This document shows positions 54,401 to 62,109 of a stretch of DNA of 64,000 nt, in pieces; within the stretch, counting starts at the first letter, position 1, and every line of letters begins with the position of its first letter. Both the position numbers and the translations under genes were made by a program. A model generated the notes under the pieces. The model was not told the origin of the DNA. It made no database searches and saw only the letters and a program-made list of their open reading frames with translations. This DNA is from Streptoalloteichus hindustanus (GTDB taxonomy: Bacteria; Actinomycetota; Actinomycetes; Mycobacteriales; Pseudonocardiaceae): contig NZ_FQVN01000005.1 of the NCBI RefSeq assembly GCF_900129375.1, positions 248,001 through 312,000 on the forward strand. Reading direction: 5' to 3'.

Positions 54401-56320
54401 GAGCTCGGCGAGATCGAGTCCACTCTGGAGCGTCTGCCCGGGGTGCGGACCGCCGCCGTGGTCGCGGTCGGCGATCCCCGGGGGGAGAAGCGGTTGGCCG
54501 GTTACGTGGCGCGCGAACCGGGGGAGCAGGTCGACCCGACCGCGCTGCGCCGTCGCCTCGCGGAGCTGCTGCCCAGCCACTTGGTGCCGCCGACGCTCCA
54601 CGTCCTGGACCAGCTTCCCCTGACCAACAACGGAAAAGTCGACCGCGCGGAGCTCCGCTCCCGAGCGGAGAAGCGGCCCGCCGTCCGTCAGGAACCACGC
54701 GACCGGGACCCGGGGCGCGCGCACGCGCTCGTGCCCGAGATCGTGGCGTTGTGGCGTGAAGTGCTGGAGGTCGACGAGATCGACCCCGACGACGGGTTCT
54801 TCGCCCTGGGCGGCACGTCGTTGCAGGCCATCCGGCTGCTCACCCTCATCCAACGCGACCGGGGAATCCGCATCCCGTTGGCGCGCCTGCTCGACGCGCC
54901 AACCGTCCTCGCCCTCGCCGAGGCGATCGCCGACGCCGAGAGCGGCCCGGCCGGCCCCGCCGCCGCGCCGGACGAACTGCCCGTGTTGCGGCCCGACCCG
55001 GAGCGGCGGCACGATCCCTTCCCCCTCACCGACATCCAGCAGGCGTACTGGCTGGGCAGGCGGACCGCCGCCGGCCTGGGCGGCGTCGCCACCCACAGCT
55101 ACGTGGAACTGGACGTCGAGGACCTGGACCCGGCCCGGCTGGAGATCGCGGTGCGCCGGCTCGTCGACCGACACGACGCGCTGCGCACCGTCTTCCGGCC
55201 CGACGGCCAGCAACAGGTGCTGTCCGAGGTGCCGGCCTTCGAAGTGTCCTCTGTGGACCTTCGAGGGCTGTCGGAGGACGAGGCGGACGCGCGGCTGGCC
55301 GCGGTGCGCGAGGAGATGTCCCACGAGGTGCGCGACGCCGCTCGGTGGCCGCTGTTCGAGATGCGCACCCACCGGCTCGACGAGGTCCGCACCCGGTTCC
55401 ACCTCAGCCTCGACCTGTTGATCGCCGACGCCCACAGCACCCGGGTCCTCACCGGCGAACTGCTGGCCCTGTACCACGACCCCGACACGGCCCTGCCGGA
55501 GCTGACCTGTTCCTTCCGCGACTACGTGCTCGCGATGGCGGCGTTCCGCGACAGCGCGACGCACGGCAGGGCGCGGCGGTACTGGGAACAACTCCTGCCC
55601 GAGCTGCCTCCAGCGCCGGCCCTGCCCCTTCTCGCCCGACCCGAGGAGCTGGTCCAGCCCCGGTTCGAGCGGCTGGCGACCACAGTGGACGCCGAGGACT
55701 GGGCCGCGCTGCGGGCATGGGCCGCCGCCGAGGGGCTCACCCCGTCCGCGGTCGTCTGCGCCGCCTTCGCCCACGTGCTCGGGGCGTGGAGCGCCTCGCC
55801 GAGGTTCACCCTCAACCTCACGACGTTCAACCGCTTCCCGCTGCACCCCCAGGTCGACGCGCTCGTCGGGGACTTCACCGCCACGACGCTGCTCGCCGTG
55901 GACGCCACCGCGCCCTCGGTGCCGGAGCTGGCCCGCCAGGTGCAGGCCCGGATCTGGCGGGACCTGGAGCACCGGACGGTCAGCGGCGTCGAGGTGCTGC
56001 GGATGCTGCGCCGAGATCCCCGCCGCCGCGACGAGGCGCTGATGCCGGTCGTCTTCACCAGCACCCTGCTGCCCGACGGCGTGGCACCACCGGCGCCGCC
56101 GAGCCAGTGGCGCGCGCGAGCGGTCTTCGCGGTCAGCCAGACCCCGCAGGTGTTGTTGGACCACCAGGTCGGCGAGGACGCCGGCCGCCTGGTGTGCACG
56201 TGGGACCACGTGCCGGCGGCGTTCCCGCCGGGTCTGGTCCCCGCCATGTTCGGCGCCTTCGAGCACGCGCTCGCCGCTCTCGTGGCGGGGGCCAAGCAAA
56301 CGAAAGGTGGTCAGCCTTGA
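48458..56320 (+). CDS. tlmIV: NRPS C-A(beta-Ala)-T-Cy-A(Cys)-T-Cy (BlmIV/TlmIV-like)
   Basis: A 2620-aa synthetase. C has HHIAIDG at 178. A1 code VDWVVSLADK begins with Val-Asp instead of Asp, the beta-alanine signature. T1 Ser is 1039 (GGHSV). Cy1 has DxxxxD (Asp1231, Asp1236; DALICD). A2 reads DLYNMSLIWK, a Cys code. T2 Ser is 2121. Cy2 has Asp2319 and Asp2324 (DLLIAD). The two heterocyclisation domains make the thiazoline rings that become the bithiazole; the second Cys must sit on the TlmIII carrier. A 6-residue repeat (SALQDN) is inserted in A2. GTG overlaps the asnB stop; the end overlaps the TTG of tlmIII. Confidence 0.95.
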   Translation: MNGEQRGSNELARRIAALPPERRAMLEEVLRRQSGARTGIPRLGPDEPAPLSFAQQRMWVLQGLTPAACNYASAIRLRGPLNTTALRAALRQVVQRHEVLRTSFVLDGDEIRNTVHSCAEPPFRLVDLSGVGASEDALAALLREESRRPFDLTAAAPTMRVTVFRLAADNHLVLLVFHHIAIDGWSNGVLVQELSALYQDQVLGQPCALPAPPVQYGDYAAWQRNRLSGPELEALTEFWAEQVRDLPRLDLPTDRPRADAPRGEGANHHFVLSPEATRRLGEVRQREGGSLFMLVLAAFVAVLRTVTDQRDVVLGTLVAGRNRAELERLVGYFVNVVLLRFTVDDQADFRELWRHVRDRVLAAHAHQELPYEKLVELLRANGHADNEPPIRVVCVAHQTPPPVDLAGLAAEVADVDLGTTQFDLVVEVREKPEGLQVAFQYDVDLFAPATVRLLADHLRTALERVGESPDRHPAELLRAAPVAVAETAVEHDTTLHGLFEDRVTRTPDSVALLAAGHQITYRQLNARANQLARRLRARGVRAEDRVALFLPRSSDSVTAMLGILKAGGAYVPLDPDHPSTRLSAVIADAAPTLLVTTKEIQDRCPEYRGPVLLLDSERDALSTEDTADLRLPVRADNLAYVLHTSGSTGRPKGVLGLHRGAVNRAAWWEKVYPFQPGEVCAARTALGFVDSVWETFGPLIAGVPLLVLSPDEVADPVRLVDRLAAHRVTRLVGVPSLATLLLDELPDLDQRLPELRFWVLSGESLSGGLARRFHERLPGRTLLNLYGSSEASADATAAEIPHSATESRVPIGRPISGVAVQVRDSALRALPALAPGELHVGGECLARGYHRRPAETAAVFLPAPDGPPGSRAFRTGDAARWRPDGQLDYLGRLDGQVQVRGHRVEPGEVEQALSGHPEVRAAAVVARPDSTGSTALVGYLVADRNLDLAQVRDFLRQRLPGYLVPSLLTQVPALPMTPSGKVDRLRLPEPSATAGEGIERVVSPRTRTETVVAEVFAELLPGQRQPGPHDDFFVLGGHSVLAARVAARLRERCGVDIGLRDLFAAPTVAGLAARVDERDPSRQTRPGRLVPAPESLTEPFPLTDVQQAYYVGRDDSLDLGEVSTHAYLELSAPELDLDRFQTALRGVIERHPMLRALVRPDGRQQVLASVPPYQVAVQDLRDVSEATERRRLLAVREEMSHQVLPADVWPLFEVRVSLLRDGGALVHVSVDALICDAYSFGMVLSELGLRYQDPARELPPLEVSFRDYVLADRERRASDEYAAALDYWRERIADLPPGPDLPLAVTPESLGKPRFERRSGRIAAPEWTVLKGLAASVGLTPSGLLLAVFAETLTTWSRRPHYSLMLTVFQREPVHPQVGEIVGDFTSLTVLEVDHTRAGGFVDRARALQQRLWDDLDRSVVSGVTVMREWVARHGGRPRLVTPVVFTSNLPLADNATSADAAEEWALGSTTYGITQTPQVHLDHQVSEQQGELVFNWDAVGELFEPGVLDDMFAAYQDFLARLAAQPHAWQQPIRVPLPDAQRNRRAEVNSTAVPLPDRCLHETVFEAAQRFPEHTAVVDGDVRVTYRELAARSHRVARALRRLGAKPGELVAIVARKGWQQVVAALGVLESGAAFVPVDPDLPAARLTHLLHRAEARIALTHLAVAEEVPFPDDLSVLAVDDDSALQDNSALQDNSALDASDEPLDRAQGMDDLAYVIFTSGSTGEPKGVMIDHRGAANTIRCVNQHFAVGPHDRVLAVSSLSFDLAIYDLFGVLAAGGTVVLPRHSRRRDPAHWAELVATERITLWNSVPALAEVLVGYAEALAPQALRSLRVVMLSGDWIPVALPDRLRRLAPETHVRSLGGATEGSIWSVWYPIGEVDPSWRSIPYGMPMDNQSMHVLDRGLSPRPDWVADELYIGGTGVALGYWRDPERTASSFLTHPDTGERLYRTGDIARYLPDGNLEFLGREDNQVKISGFRVELGEIESTLERLPGVRTAAVVAVGDPRGEKRLAGYVAREPGEQVDPTALRRRLAELLPSHLVPPTLHVLDQLPLTNNGKVDRAELRSRAEKRPAVRQEPRDRDPGRAHALVPEIVALWREVLEVDEIDPDDGFFALGGTSLQAIRLLTLIQRDRGIRIPLARLLDAPTVLALAEAIADAESGPAGPAAAPDELPVLRPDPERRHDPFPLTDIQQAYWLGRRTAAGLGGVATHSYVELDVEDLDPARLEIAVRRLVDRHDALRTVFRPDGQQQVLSEVPAFEVSSVDLRGLSEDEADARLAAVREEMSHEVRDAARWPLFEMRTHRLDEVRTRFHLSLDLLIADAHSTRVLTGELLALYHDPDTALPELTCSFRDYVLAMAAFRDSATHGRARRYWEQLLPELPPAPALPLLARPEELVQPRFERLATTVDAEDWAALRAWAAAEGLTPSAVVCAAFAHVLGAWSASPRFTLNLTTFNRFPLHPQVDALVGDFTATTLLAVDATAPSVPELARQVQARIWRDLEHRTVSGVEVLRMLRRDPRRRDEALMPVVFTSTLLPDGVAPPAPPSQWRARAVFAVSQTPQVLLDHQVGEDAGRLVCTWDHVPAAFPPGLVPAMFGAFEHALAALVAGAKQTKGGQP
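53507..53554 (+). repeat. In-frame 18-nt tandem repeat in A(Cys) domain
   Basis: Nearly three units of an 18-nt repeat encode Asp-Asn/Asp-Ser-Ala-Leu-Gln in a loop of the cysteine-activating domain of tlmIV. Confidence 0.75.
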
Positions 56321-58971
56321 CGGCCAGGTCCACAGCGTCGCTGCTTCCCGCCGACCAACAGGAGCTGCTGCGCGCAATCAACGACCAGACCGCGCCGATT
56401 CCGGCCGGCCGGCTAGACGAGCTGGTGGCGGCCGGGACCGACGCGGTCCGGGCGGACGCCCCGGCCGTGGTCTCCCCGCGCCGCGTCCTCGACCGCGCCG
56501 ACCTGCTCGCCCGCGTGGACGCCCTCGCGGCGCGGCTGCTCGCGGCCGGCGTCGCTCCTGGCGACCGCGTGGTGTGCTCGGTCGAGCCCGGCTGGGAACA
56601 GGTCGTCGCGCTGCTCGGCGTCCTGCGGGCCGGCGGCGTCCACCTCCCGGTGCCGCCCGGCCTCGGCCAGGTCGCCCGGTGGCAGCGCGTCACGCGTTCC
56701 GAGGCGGCGGTCGTGCTCACCCAGTCCTGGCTGGGCGAACGACTGTCCTGGCCGGACTCGGCCACCGTGATCGCCGTGGACGAGGTGGAGCCGGGACCGA
56801 CTCCGGCCACTGTGGACAGAGCACCGGAGGCCGCGGCCTGCCTGGTGCCCGGCGAGGACGGCCGCGACCACGTCGCCGTGAGCCACCGCGCGATCGTCAC
56901 CACGCTCACCGAGCTGAACGCCCGCTTCCGCGTCGGGCCGGAGGACCGGGTGCTGGCCCTGTCCTCGCCCGAGTCCGGGTTCGCGCTCTACGAGACGGTC
57001 GGCGCGCTGCTGGCCGGGGCGACCGTGGTGTTCGGCGACGATCTCGACGCCCGCGACCCCGCGGCGTGGACGGCGTTGCTGCGGCGGGAGAGGATCACCG
57101 TCTGGCACTCGCCGCCCACCCTGCTCGGCATGCTCGTCGACCACCTGGAGGCCAGCGGCGACCGGCTTCCGGCCGAACTCCGGCTGGCGCTCGTCGGTGG
57201 CGAGCGGTTCCCCGCCGACCTGGTTCGCCGGCTTCGCGGCGTTGCGGACCCGGCTCCGGTGGTGGCCGCCCTCGGCGCCGCGACCGTCCCCGGGCTCTGG
57301 ACGACCTGCGCCGAGATCGACGAGATCCCCACCGAGTGGCGTTCGGTGCCGATCGGGCGGCCGTTGCCGAACCACCGCGTCTTCGTGCTGTCGGAGACGA
57401 TGACGCAGTGTCCGGTCTGGGTGACCGGCCGGCTGCACTTCGGCGGTGTGGCCGCCGAACCCTGCTCCGACAGCGACACCGAGAGCGAGTCCGGGGCGCG
57501 GGTGCCGCATCCCGAGACCGGTGAGCCGCTGACGCCCACCGGCCGGTTCGGGCGGGTGCTGCCCGACGGCGTGGTGGAGGTCGTCGGCGACGAGGCCGCC
57601 CAGGTGACGGTGCACGGCCGGGCGTTGAACATGCAGGACACCGAGGTGGCGTTGGCCGGCCACGAGGCCGTGCGGGACGCGGTGGTGGTGCCGGTGACCG
57701 AGGGCGAGTCGGTGGCGCACGTCCGCCTCGCGCCCGGCGCGCAGGTCGACGGCCCGGCGTTGCTGGACTTCCTGCGCCGCAAGGTCTCGCCCTACCTGCT
57801 GCCCACGCGGGTCGAGGTGGTGACCGAGTTCCCCCTCACCTCCGACGGCCGGGTCGACCGCGCCGCGCTGGCCAGCGCCGCGTCTCCGTCCACTGTGGAC
57901 GAGCAGTCCGCGGCGTCGACCGCTCCCGCCGACGACGAGCTGATCCAGCAGGTGACCAGGATCGCCTGCGGCGTGCTCGGGGTCAGCGACATCGAGCCGA
58001 ACATGAACCTGCTCGACGTGGGCGCCACCTCGATCGAACTGGTCCGCCTGGCCACCCTGGTCGAGGAGGAGCTGGGCATCACCGTCGACGTCGAGGAGCT
58101 GCTGCGCTTCCCGTCGATCGCGGTGCTGGTCAGCCGGCAGCTCGGCGAGACCGAGACCATCCCGTCGGCCGCCCCGGACACGGTGTCCGCCACCGGGTCC
58201 GGCACCGAGTCCGACACCCCGCCCGTGGCCGCGTCGTCCGTGCCGGCGACGCCGACTGCGGCGGCCGCCCCGCAGGAGGAGAGCACCTCGGCCAGCACGC
58301 CGCTGCTCGTCGGAATCCTGGAACGGCAGGCCTTCAAGGACGCCGCGCACGGAATCCGCCACGAGTACGACGACACCGAGGGCGTCGAGATCACCGGCTC
58401 CGCGCCCGAGCGGCTGGTGAACCGCCGCACGCACCGCGGCTTCGACTCCCGCCCGGTGGAGTTCGCCGCGATCTCCGAACTCCTCTCCGCGATGCGGCAG
58501 ACCCGCCACGGCGGCGAACCGAAGCGCTGGTACCCGTCGGCGGGCAGCGCCTACCCCGTGCAGGCCTACCTGGTCGTGGAGCCGGGCCGGGTCAGGGAAC
58601 TGCCGTCGGGCAGCTACTACCACCACCCGGCGCGCAACTGCCTGGTGCCCGTGGTTCCCGGCGCCCGCGTCGACGCCTCGGCGCACGCCGAGATCAACCG
58701 CAGGAGCCTGCGCGAGTCCGCCTTCTCGCTCTACCTCGTCGCGCGGATGGACGCGATCACCCCGCTGTACGGGAACCTCGCCGCGGACTTCGCGATGTTC
58801 GAGGCGGGCGCGATGACCCAACTGCTGATGGAGGTCGCCACCGAGCTGGGACTCGGGCTGTGCCCGGTCGGGGCGATGGAGACCGCGCCGCTGCGCGACG
58901 TCCTCCGACTCGGCGAGAGCGACCGCTTCCTGCACGTGTTGCTCGGCGGCTACCCCGGGGACCGGCGATGA
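56317..58971 (+). CDS. tlmIII: NRPS A*(inactive)-T-Ox, thiazoline oxidase (BlmIII/TlmIII-like)
   Basis: An 884-aa protein. The adenylation domain (1-520) has lost the P-loop (the A3 region reads VPGEDGRDH) and the catalytic A10 Lys (GRVDR, Arg512), so it cannot activate an amino acid. The carrier has Ser572 (VGATSI). After a Ser/Thr/Ala-rich linker comes an FMN-dependent nitroreductase-like oxidase (about 665-880; RRTHRGF, YPSAGSAYP), which oxidises thiazolines to thiazoles. In bleomycin the second Cys is loaded onto this carrier by the BlmIV A domain in trans; the same is expected here. The start is an unusual TTG overlapping the tlmIV stop (TTGA), with AAAGGTGG upstream. Confidence 0.93.
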   Translation: MTARSTASLLPADQQELLRAINDQTAPIPAGRLDELVAAGTDAVRADAPAVVSPRRVLDRADLLARVDALAARLLAAGVAPGDRVVCSVEPGWEQVVALLGVLRAGGVHLPVPPGLGQVARWQRVTRSEAAVVLTQSWLGERLSWPDSATVIAVDEVEPGPTPATVDRAPEAAACLVPGEDGRDHVAVSHRAIVTTLTELNARFRVGPEDRVLALSSPESGFALYETVGALLAGATVVFGDDLDARDPAAWTALLRRERITVWHSPPTLLGMLVDHLEASGDRLPAELRLALVGGERFPADLVRRLRGVADPAPVVAALGAATVPGLWTTCAEIDEIPTEWRSVPIGRPLPNHRVFVLSETMTQCPVWVTGRLHFGGVAAEPCSDSDTESESGARVPHPETGEPLTPTGRFGRVLPDGVVEVVGDEAAQVTVHGRALNMQDTEVALAGHEAVRDAVVVPVTEGESVAHVRLAPGAQVDGPALLDFLRRKVSPYLLPTRVEVVTEFPLTSDGRVDRAALASAASPSTVDEQSAASTAPADDELIQQVTRIACGVLGVSDIEPNMNLLDVGATSIELVRLATLVEEELGITVDVEELLRFPSIAVLVSRQLGETETIPSAAPDTVSATGSGTESDTPPVAASSVPATPTAAAAPQEESTSASTPLLVGILERQAFKDAAHGIRHEYDDTEGVEITGSAPERLVNRRTHRGFDSRPVEFAAISELLSAMRQTRHGGEPKRWYPSAGSAYPVQAYLVVEPGRVRELPSGSYYHHPARNCLVPVVPGARVDASAHAEINRRSLRESAFSLYLVARMDAITPLYGNLAADFAMFEAGAMTQLLMEVATELGLGLCPVGAMETAPLRDVLRLGESDRFLHVLLGGYPGDRR
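57888..57900. repeat. Highly iterated palindrome GTCCACTGTGGAC inside tlmIII
   Basis: Perfect copy of the recurring 13-nt palindrome, in the linker before the carrier domain, encoding Ser-Thr-Val-Asp. Confidence 0.7.
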
Positions 58972-60014
58972 GTGTCCACAGGGGACCGGTCAGTGGCCAG
59001 CGCCGCGCCATCGCGCTGGCCACGACCGACTGGGTGCGTCCGGGGGGAACGCCGCCGGGACGGGAACTCCCGCTGGTGCTGCGGCCCAGCCACGACGACG
59101 TCGACCTCGCCGCGTGGGCGGGCACCCACGGCGGCCGGGTCCGCTCCTGGCTGCACCGGTACGGGGCGCTGCTGTTCCGCGACTTCCACGTGGCGCAGGA
59201 GGACTTCGGCGAGGTGGTGCGCGCCCTCGCCGGGGAGCCGCTCGCGTACGTGGAGCGCTCCTCGCCCCGCACCGAGATCGGCGACCACATCTACACCGCC
59301 ACCGACCACCCGGCCGACCAGCCCATCGCGCTGCACAACGAGAACTCCTACCAACGGGAGTTCCCGGCCACCCTGGCGTTCTGCTGCGCGGTCGCGGCCG
59401 AGAGCGGCGGGGCGACCCCGGTCGCGGACACCCGCCGGATCCTGGCCCGTCTCGATCCCGGGGTGGTGCGCGACTTCGCGCGCGTCGGCGTGCGGTACGT
59501 CCGCAACTACGGGGAGGGCGTCGGCCTGCCGTGGCCGGAGGTGTTCCAGACCGACAACCGGGACGAGGTGGCCGCGTACTGCCAGGAGCGGGGCATCGAC
59601 CTGGAGTGGAAACCCGACGGCGGGCTGCGCACCAGCCATGTCCGGCCGGCGCTCGCCGAACACCCCGTGACCGGTGAGCGGGTCTGGTTCAATCACGCCA
59701 TTTTCTTTCATGTCACGAGTTTGCTGCCCGAGGTGCGCGACGCTGTGCTCCGGCAGTTCGCGGAGGAGGACCTGCCGAGCAACACCTACTACGGCGACGG
59801 CCGGCCGATCGAACCGGATGTGCTCGACCACCTCCGGGACGCCTACCGGTCGGAGCTGGTCGCGCTGCCCTGGGAGCCCGGTGACGTGATGGTCGTGGAC
59901 AACCTCCTCTCCGCCCACGGGCGGGAGCCGTTCACCGGGGCGCGTCGCGTCCTGGTGGGCATGGCGGGGACGGTGCGCTGGGACGACGTGCGGGTCACGG
60001 GGGAGACACCATGA
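58968..60014 (+). CDS. Fe(II)/2-oxoglutarate dioxygenase, TauD/SyrP-like, candidate histidine beta-hydroxylase
   Basis: A 348-aa TauD-family oxygenase. The iron site is visible as HNE (His123, Glu125) and distal His317 in SAHGREPF; the 2OG-binding Arg follows in GARRVLVG. HNENSYQ and FNHAIFFHV resemble SyrP-type enzymes that hydroxylate the beta-carbon of amino acids bound to a carrier protein. Bleomycin-type drugs contain beta-hydroxyhistidine, whose hydroxyl carries the sugar, so His on the TlmX carrier is the best substrate guess. Since the hydroxylase-like part of tlmF appears dead, this is the only intact hydroxylase in the window. ATG overlaps the tlmIII stop; the end overlaps the next ATG. 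Confidence 0.88.
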   Translation: MSVHRGPVSGQRRAIALATTDWVRPGGTPPGRELPLVLRPSHDDVDLAAWAGTHGGRVRSWLHRYGALLFRDFHVAQEDFGEVVRALAGEPLAYVERSSPRTEIGDHIYTATDHPADQPIALHNENSYQREFPATLAFCCAVAAESGGATPVADTRRILARLDPGVVRDFARVGVRYVRNYGEGVGLPWPEVFQTDNRDEVAAYCQERGIDLEWKPDGGLRTSHVRPALAEHPVTGERVWFNHAIFFHVTSLLPEVRDAVLRQFAEEDLPSNTYYGDGRPIEPDVLDHLRDAYRSELVALPWEPGDVMVVDNLLSAHGREPFTGARRVLVGMAGTVRWDDVRVTGETP

Positions 60015-61501
60015 CATCGCTCTCCTCGCGACCGGGACTGCGCCGGGCCTCGTTCCTCCAGCGAGGGGCGTGGCGGTGGCTGCGGGAGGCTCCGCCCGCG
60101 GCCGCCTTCGCCGCGCGCGGTCTGCTGGGCAGCGGGCGGATCGATGACGACCGGCTCGCGGCGGCGGCGGACGAGGTGCTGGACGCCTTTCCCCTGCTCC
60201 GCGTGAACTTCGTGGACGACGACGGCCTGTGGATGCGCACCAGGGAGAACGCCGACGCGCTCGTGCGGTCCGACCTGCGCGGCCACCCTGATCCGCAGGC
60301 GCGGTGCGTCGAGTTGTTGCGGGCGGACCGGGACCGGCCCACGGACCCGGAGCGCGATCCGCTGGTCCGCCTGCACCTGGTCCGCCTCTCCGAGACGGAC
60401 GTGGTGCTCGGCGTCGTCGCCCACCAGATGCTCCTCGACGCCCGGTCCCGCTACATGGTGCTGGGCGCGGTGTGGCAGGCCTACTACGGCCGGTTCCGCC
60501 CCGCCCAGTACCGGGACTTCGCCGAGGTCGCGGACTTCCACCCGCTGGACAGGGAGACCGTGCGGGCGGCCCGGCACCGCTGGTGGTCCCGCCGGTTGCC
60601 GGCACTGCCGGTGCGGGGCGGGGACGGCAATCCGGCCGGGCCACCGGCGACCTCGCGGTTGCGGGTGCCCGGGTCGCGCTGGCAGGCGCTGACCGAGCCG
60701 GGCGGACCGTTGGGCGGCAACGGATCGCTGGCCATGGCCGCGCTGACCGCGTGGTGGTTGTGGACACAGGGCACCGGCACGGAAACGGATACCGGCACTG
60801 GCGCTGGCACCGGCACTGGCACTGGCACTGGGAAGGACAGCCTGTACCTGAGCACGGAGGTCGACCTGCGGGACCACCTCCAGCTCGGCTCGGTGGTCGG
60901 CCCGCTGACCGACCGCGTCGTGTTCGGCGTCGACCTGACCGGCCTGCGCGAGCCGTCGTTCCGCGACCTGATGTCGCGGACCCAGGCGGGTTTCCTCGAC
61001 GCGGTCGTGCACTACCTGCCCTACCACGACGTCGTCGACCTCGCGGTGGACCTGGGCGTGGTGACGCCGCCCCGGGTCGCCGCGCGGTGGGACGTGGCCG
61101 TGCACCTGTGCCGCAACGCGCCCAGCAGCTCGCTGACCCGGGGCGAGCGGACGCTGGCCGAGCTCGGGGTCTCCATCGAGCTGTTCCGGGAGGCGGACCT
61201 CATCGGCGGCGACACCAGGTCCGCCACCGACACCTGGGATGGCACCGACACCTGGGACGGCACCACGACGGACCTCAGCGTCGGCGAACTGGGCGAGGAC
61301 ATGGTGATCGTGCTCGACCAGCGCCGAACCCACCCGGCCGGCGGGGGCTCCGCCCTGCTCGACGGGCTCGACGCCGCCATGGCGCAGGCCGTCGCCGACC
61401 CGTCGGCCCCACTGCCGCACTCGGCCGTCGACACCACCACACAGTCCACTGTGGACAAGGACACTGTGGACAGGAACACCGCGCACGAGAACGAGGAGTG
61501 A
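60011..61501 (+). CDS. Stand-alone condensation-like protein, degenerate active site (BlmII/XI type)
   Basis: A 496-aa protein with the overall pattern of an NRPS condensation domain: an FLQRGAWRWL start, LLRVNF, the central motif, and a PYHDVVDLA region. The active-site motif reads HQMLLDA (His138-Gln139, Asp143-Ala144) instead of HHxxxDG, so the catalytic second His is missing. Bleomycin clusters encode free-standing C proteins whose role is thought to include joining the terminal amine; whether this one is catalytic is doubtful. It contains Gly-Thr and Thr-Asp-Thr-Trp-Asp-Gly repeat tracts. ATG overlaps the dioxygenase stop; the C-terminus is polar and repeat-rich. Confidence 0.8.
   Translation: MTSLSSRPGLRRASFLQRGAWRWLREAPPAAAFAARGLLGSGRIDDDRLAAAADEVLDAFPLLRVNFVDDDGLWMRTRENADALVRSDLRGHPDPQARCVELLRADRDRPTDPERDPLVRLHLVRLSETDVVLGVVAHQMLLDARSRYMVLGAVWQAYYGRFRPAQYRDFAEVADFHPLDRETVRAARHRWWSRRLPALPVRGGDGNPAGPPATSRLRVPGSRWQALTEPGGPLGGNGSLAMAALTAWWLWTQGTGTETDTGTGAGTGTGTGTGKDSLYLSTEVDLRDHLQLGSVVGPLTDRVVFGVDLTGLREPSFRDLMSRTQAGFLDAVVHYLPYHDVVDLAVDLGVVTPPRVAARWDVAVHLCRNAPSSSLTRGERTLAELGVSIELFREADLIGGDTRSATDTWDGTDTWDGTTTDLSVGELGEDMVIVLDQRRTHPAGGGSALLDGLDAAMAQAVADPSAPLPHSAVDTTTQSTVDKDTVDRNTAHENEE
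60771..60831 (+). repeat. Short 6-nt tandem repeat (Gly-Thr tract)
   Basis: About ten copies of GGCACC/GGCACT-like hexamers encode a Gly-Thr tract inside the stand-alone condensation-like protein. Confidence 0.75.
61224..61263 (+). repeat. In-frame 18-nt tandem repeat in the stand-alone C-like gene
   Basis: About two copies of an 18-nt unit encode Thr-Asp-Thr-Trp-Asp-Gly in a polar loop. Confidence 0.65.
61444..61456. repeat. Highly iterated palindrome GTCCACTGTGGAC
   Basis: Perfect copy at the 3' end of the condensation-like gene, followed within 6 nt by a second, partial copy (ACTGTGGAC). Confidence 0.7.
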
Positions 61502-61504
61502 CCC

Positions 61505-62074
61505 GTGACCGAGACGACCCAGGCGACCGAGCCCACCTACCACGTGGTGGTCAACGACGAGGAGCAGTACTCGATCTGGCCCACCGAGCAGGACATCCCG
61601 CTCGGCTGGAAGGCCGTGGGCCGCACCGGCACCAAGGAGGAGTGCCTGGCCCACATCGAGGAGGTCTGGACGGACATGCGGCCGCGCAGCCTGCGCGAGC
61701 ACATGGCCGCCACCGCCGACGCCGAGCCGGAGGAGGTGCCGGCCGACCCGACCCCGAGCCTGGTCGAGCGGCTCAGCGCCGCCGAGCAGCCGATCGAGGC
61801 CAGCCTGCGGCCCGAGCGCACCGCCTCGGCGCTGCGCGCGGCGATCGACGAGGGCTACGTGATCGTCCGCTTCACCGAGACCCGCGGCGGCACCGAGCTG
61901 GGCATCCAGCTCGACCAGGGCGCGACCGACCTCGCCGGCGCGGACTTCGCGGCCGGCAGCGGCGAGGTGAAGCTCGTGGGCACCCTCACGCTCGACTTCG
62001 AGCCGGTGCGCTGCGTCGCCCGGATCGACCTGGCGACGCTGGCCGGCCAGGGCCGCCTGGAGCGGGTGGCCTGA
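61505..62074 (+). CDS. MbtH-like NRPS accessory protein with extra C-terminal domain
   Basis: A 189-aa protein whose first ~75 residues are a clear MbtH-like domain: [10 protein letters not shown] (residues 17-26), GWKAVG, and [15 protein letters not shown]. MbtH proteins bind adenylation domains and keep them soluble or active. Ordinary MbtH proteins end near residue 70; here about 110 more residues follow, with an acidic linker and a compact segment ([19 protein letters not shown]... [20 protein letters not shown]) that I do not recognise. GTG 61505 follows GAGGAG and lies 3 nt after the preceding stop. Confidence 0.88.
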   Translation: MTETTQATEPTYHVVVNDEEQYSIWPTEQDIPLGWKAVGRTGTKEECLAHIEEVWTDMRPRSLREHMAATADAEPEEVPADPTPSLVERLSAAEQPIEASLRPERTASALRAAIDEGYVIVRFTETRGGTELGIQLDQGATDLAGADFAAGSGEVKLVGTLTLDFEPVRCVARIDLATLAGQGRLERVA

Positions 62075-62109
62075 GGCGACCGGGGCGGACGGCGGCGAGG
62101 GGAGGTGGC

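Noticed and set aside
49274-56377. 2367-codon open frame on the minus strand opposite tlmIV
   Set aside because: Arg/His/Pro/Gly-rich shadow of a high-GC gene; no domains, and the + strand frame has a full set of NRPS motifs. The same applies to 33491-39484, 16203-22445, 22064-25540, 30018-33443 and 1271-4645 on the minus strand.
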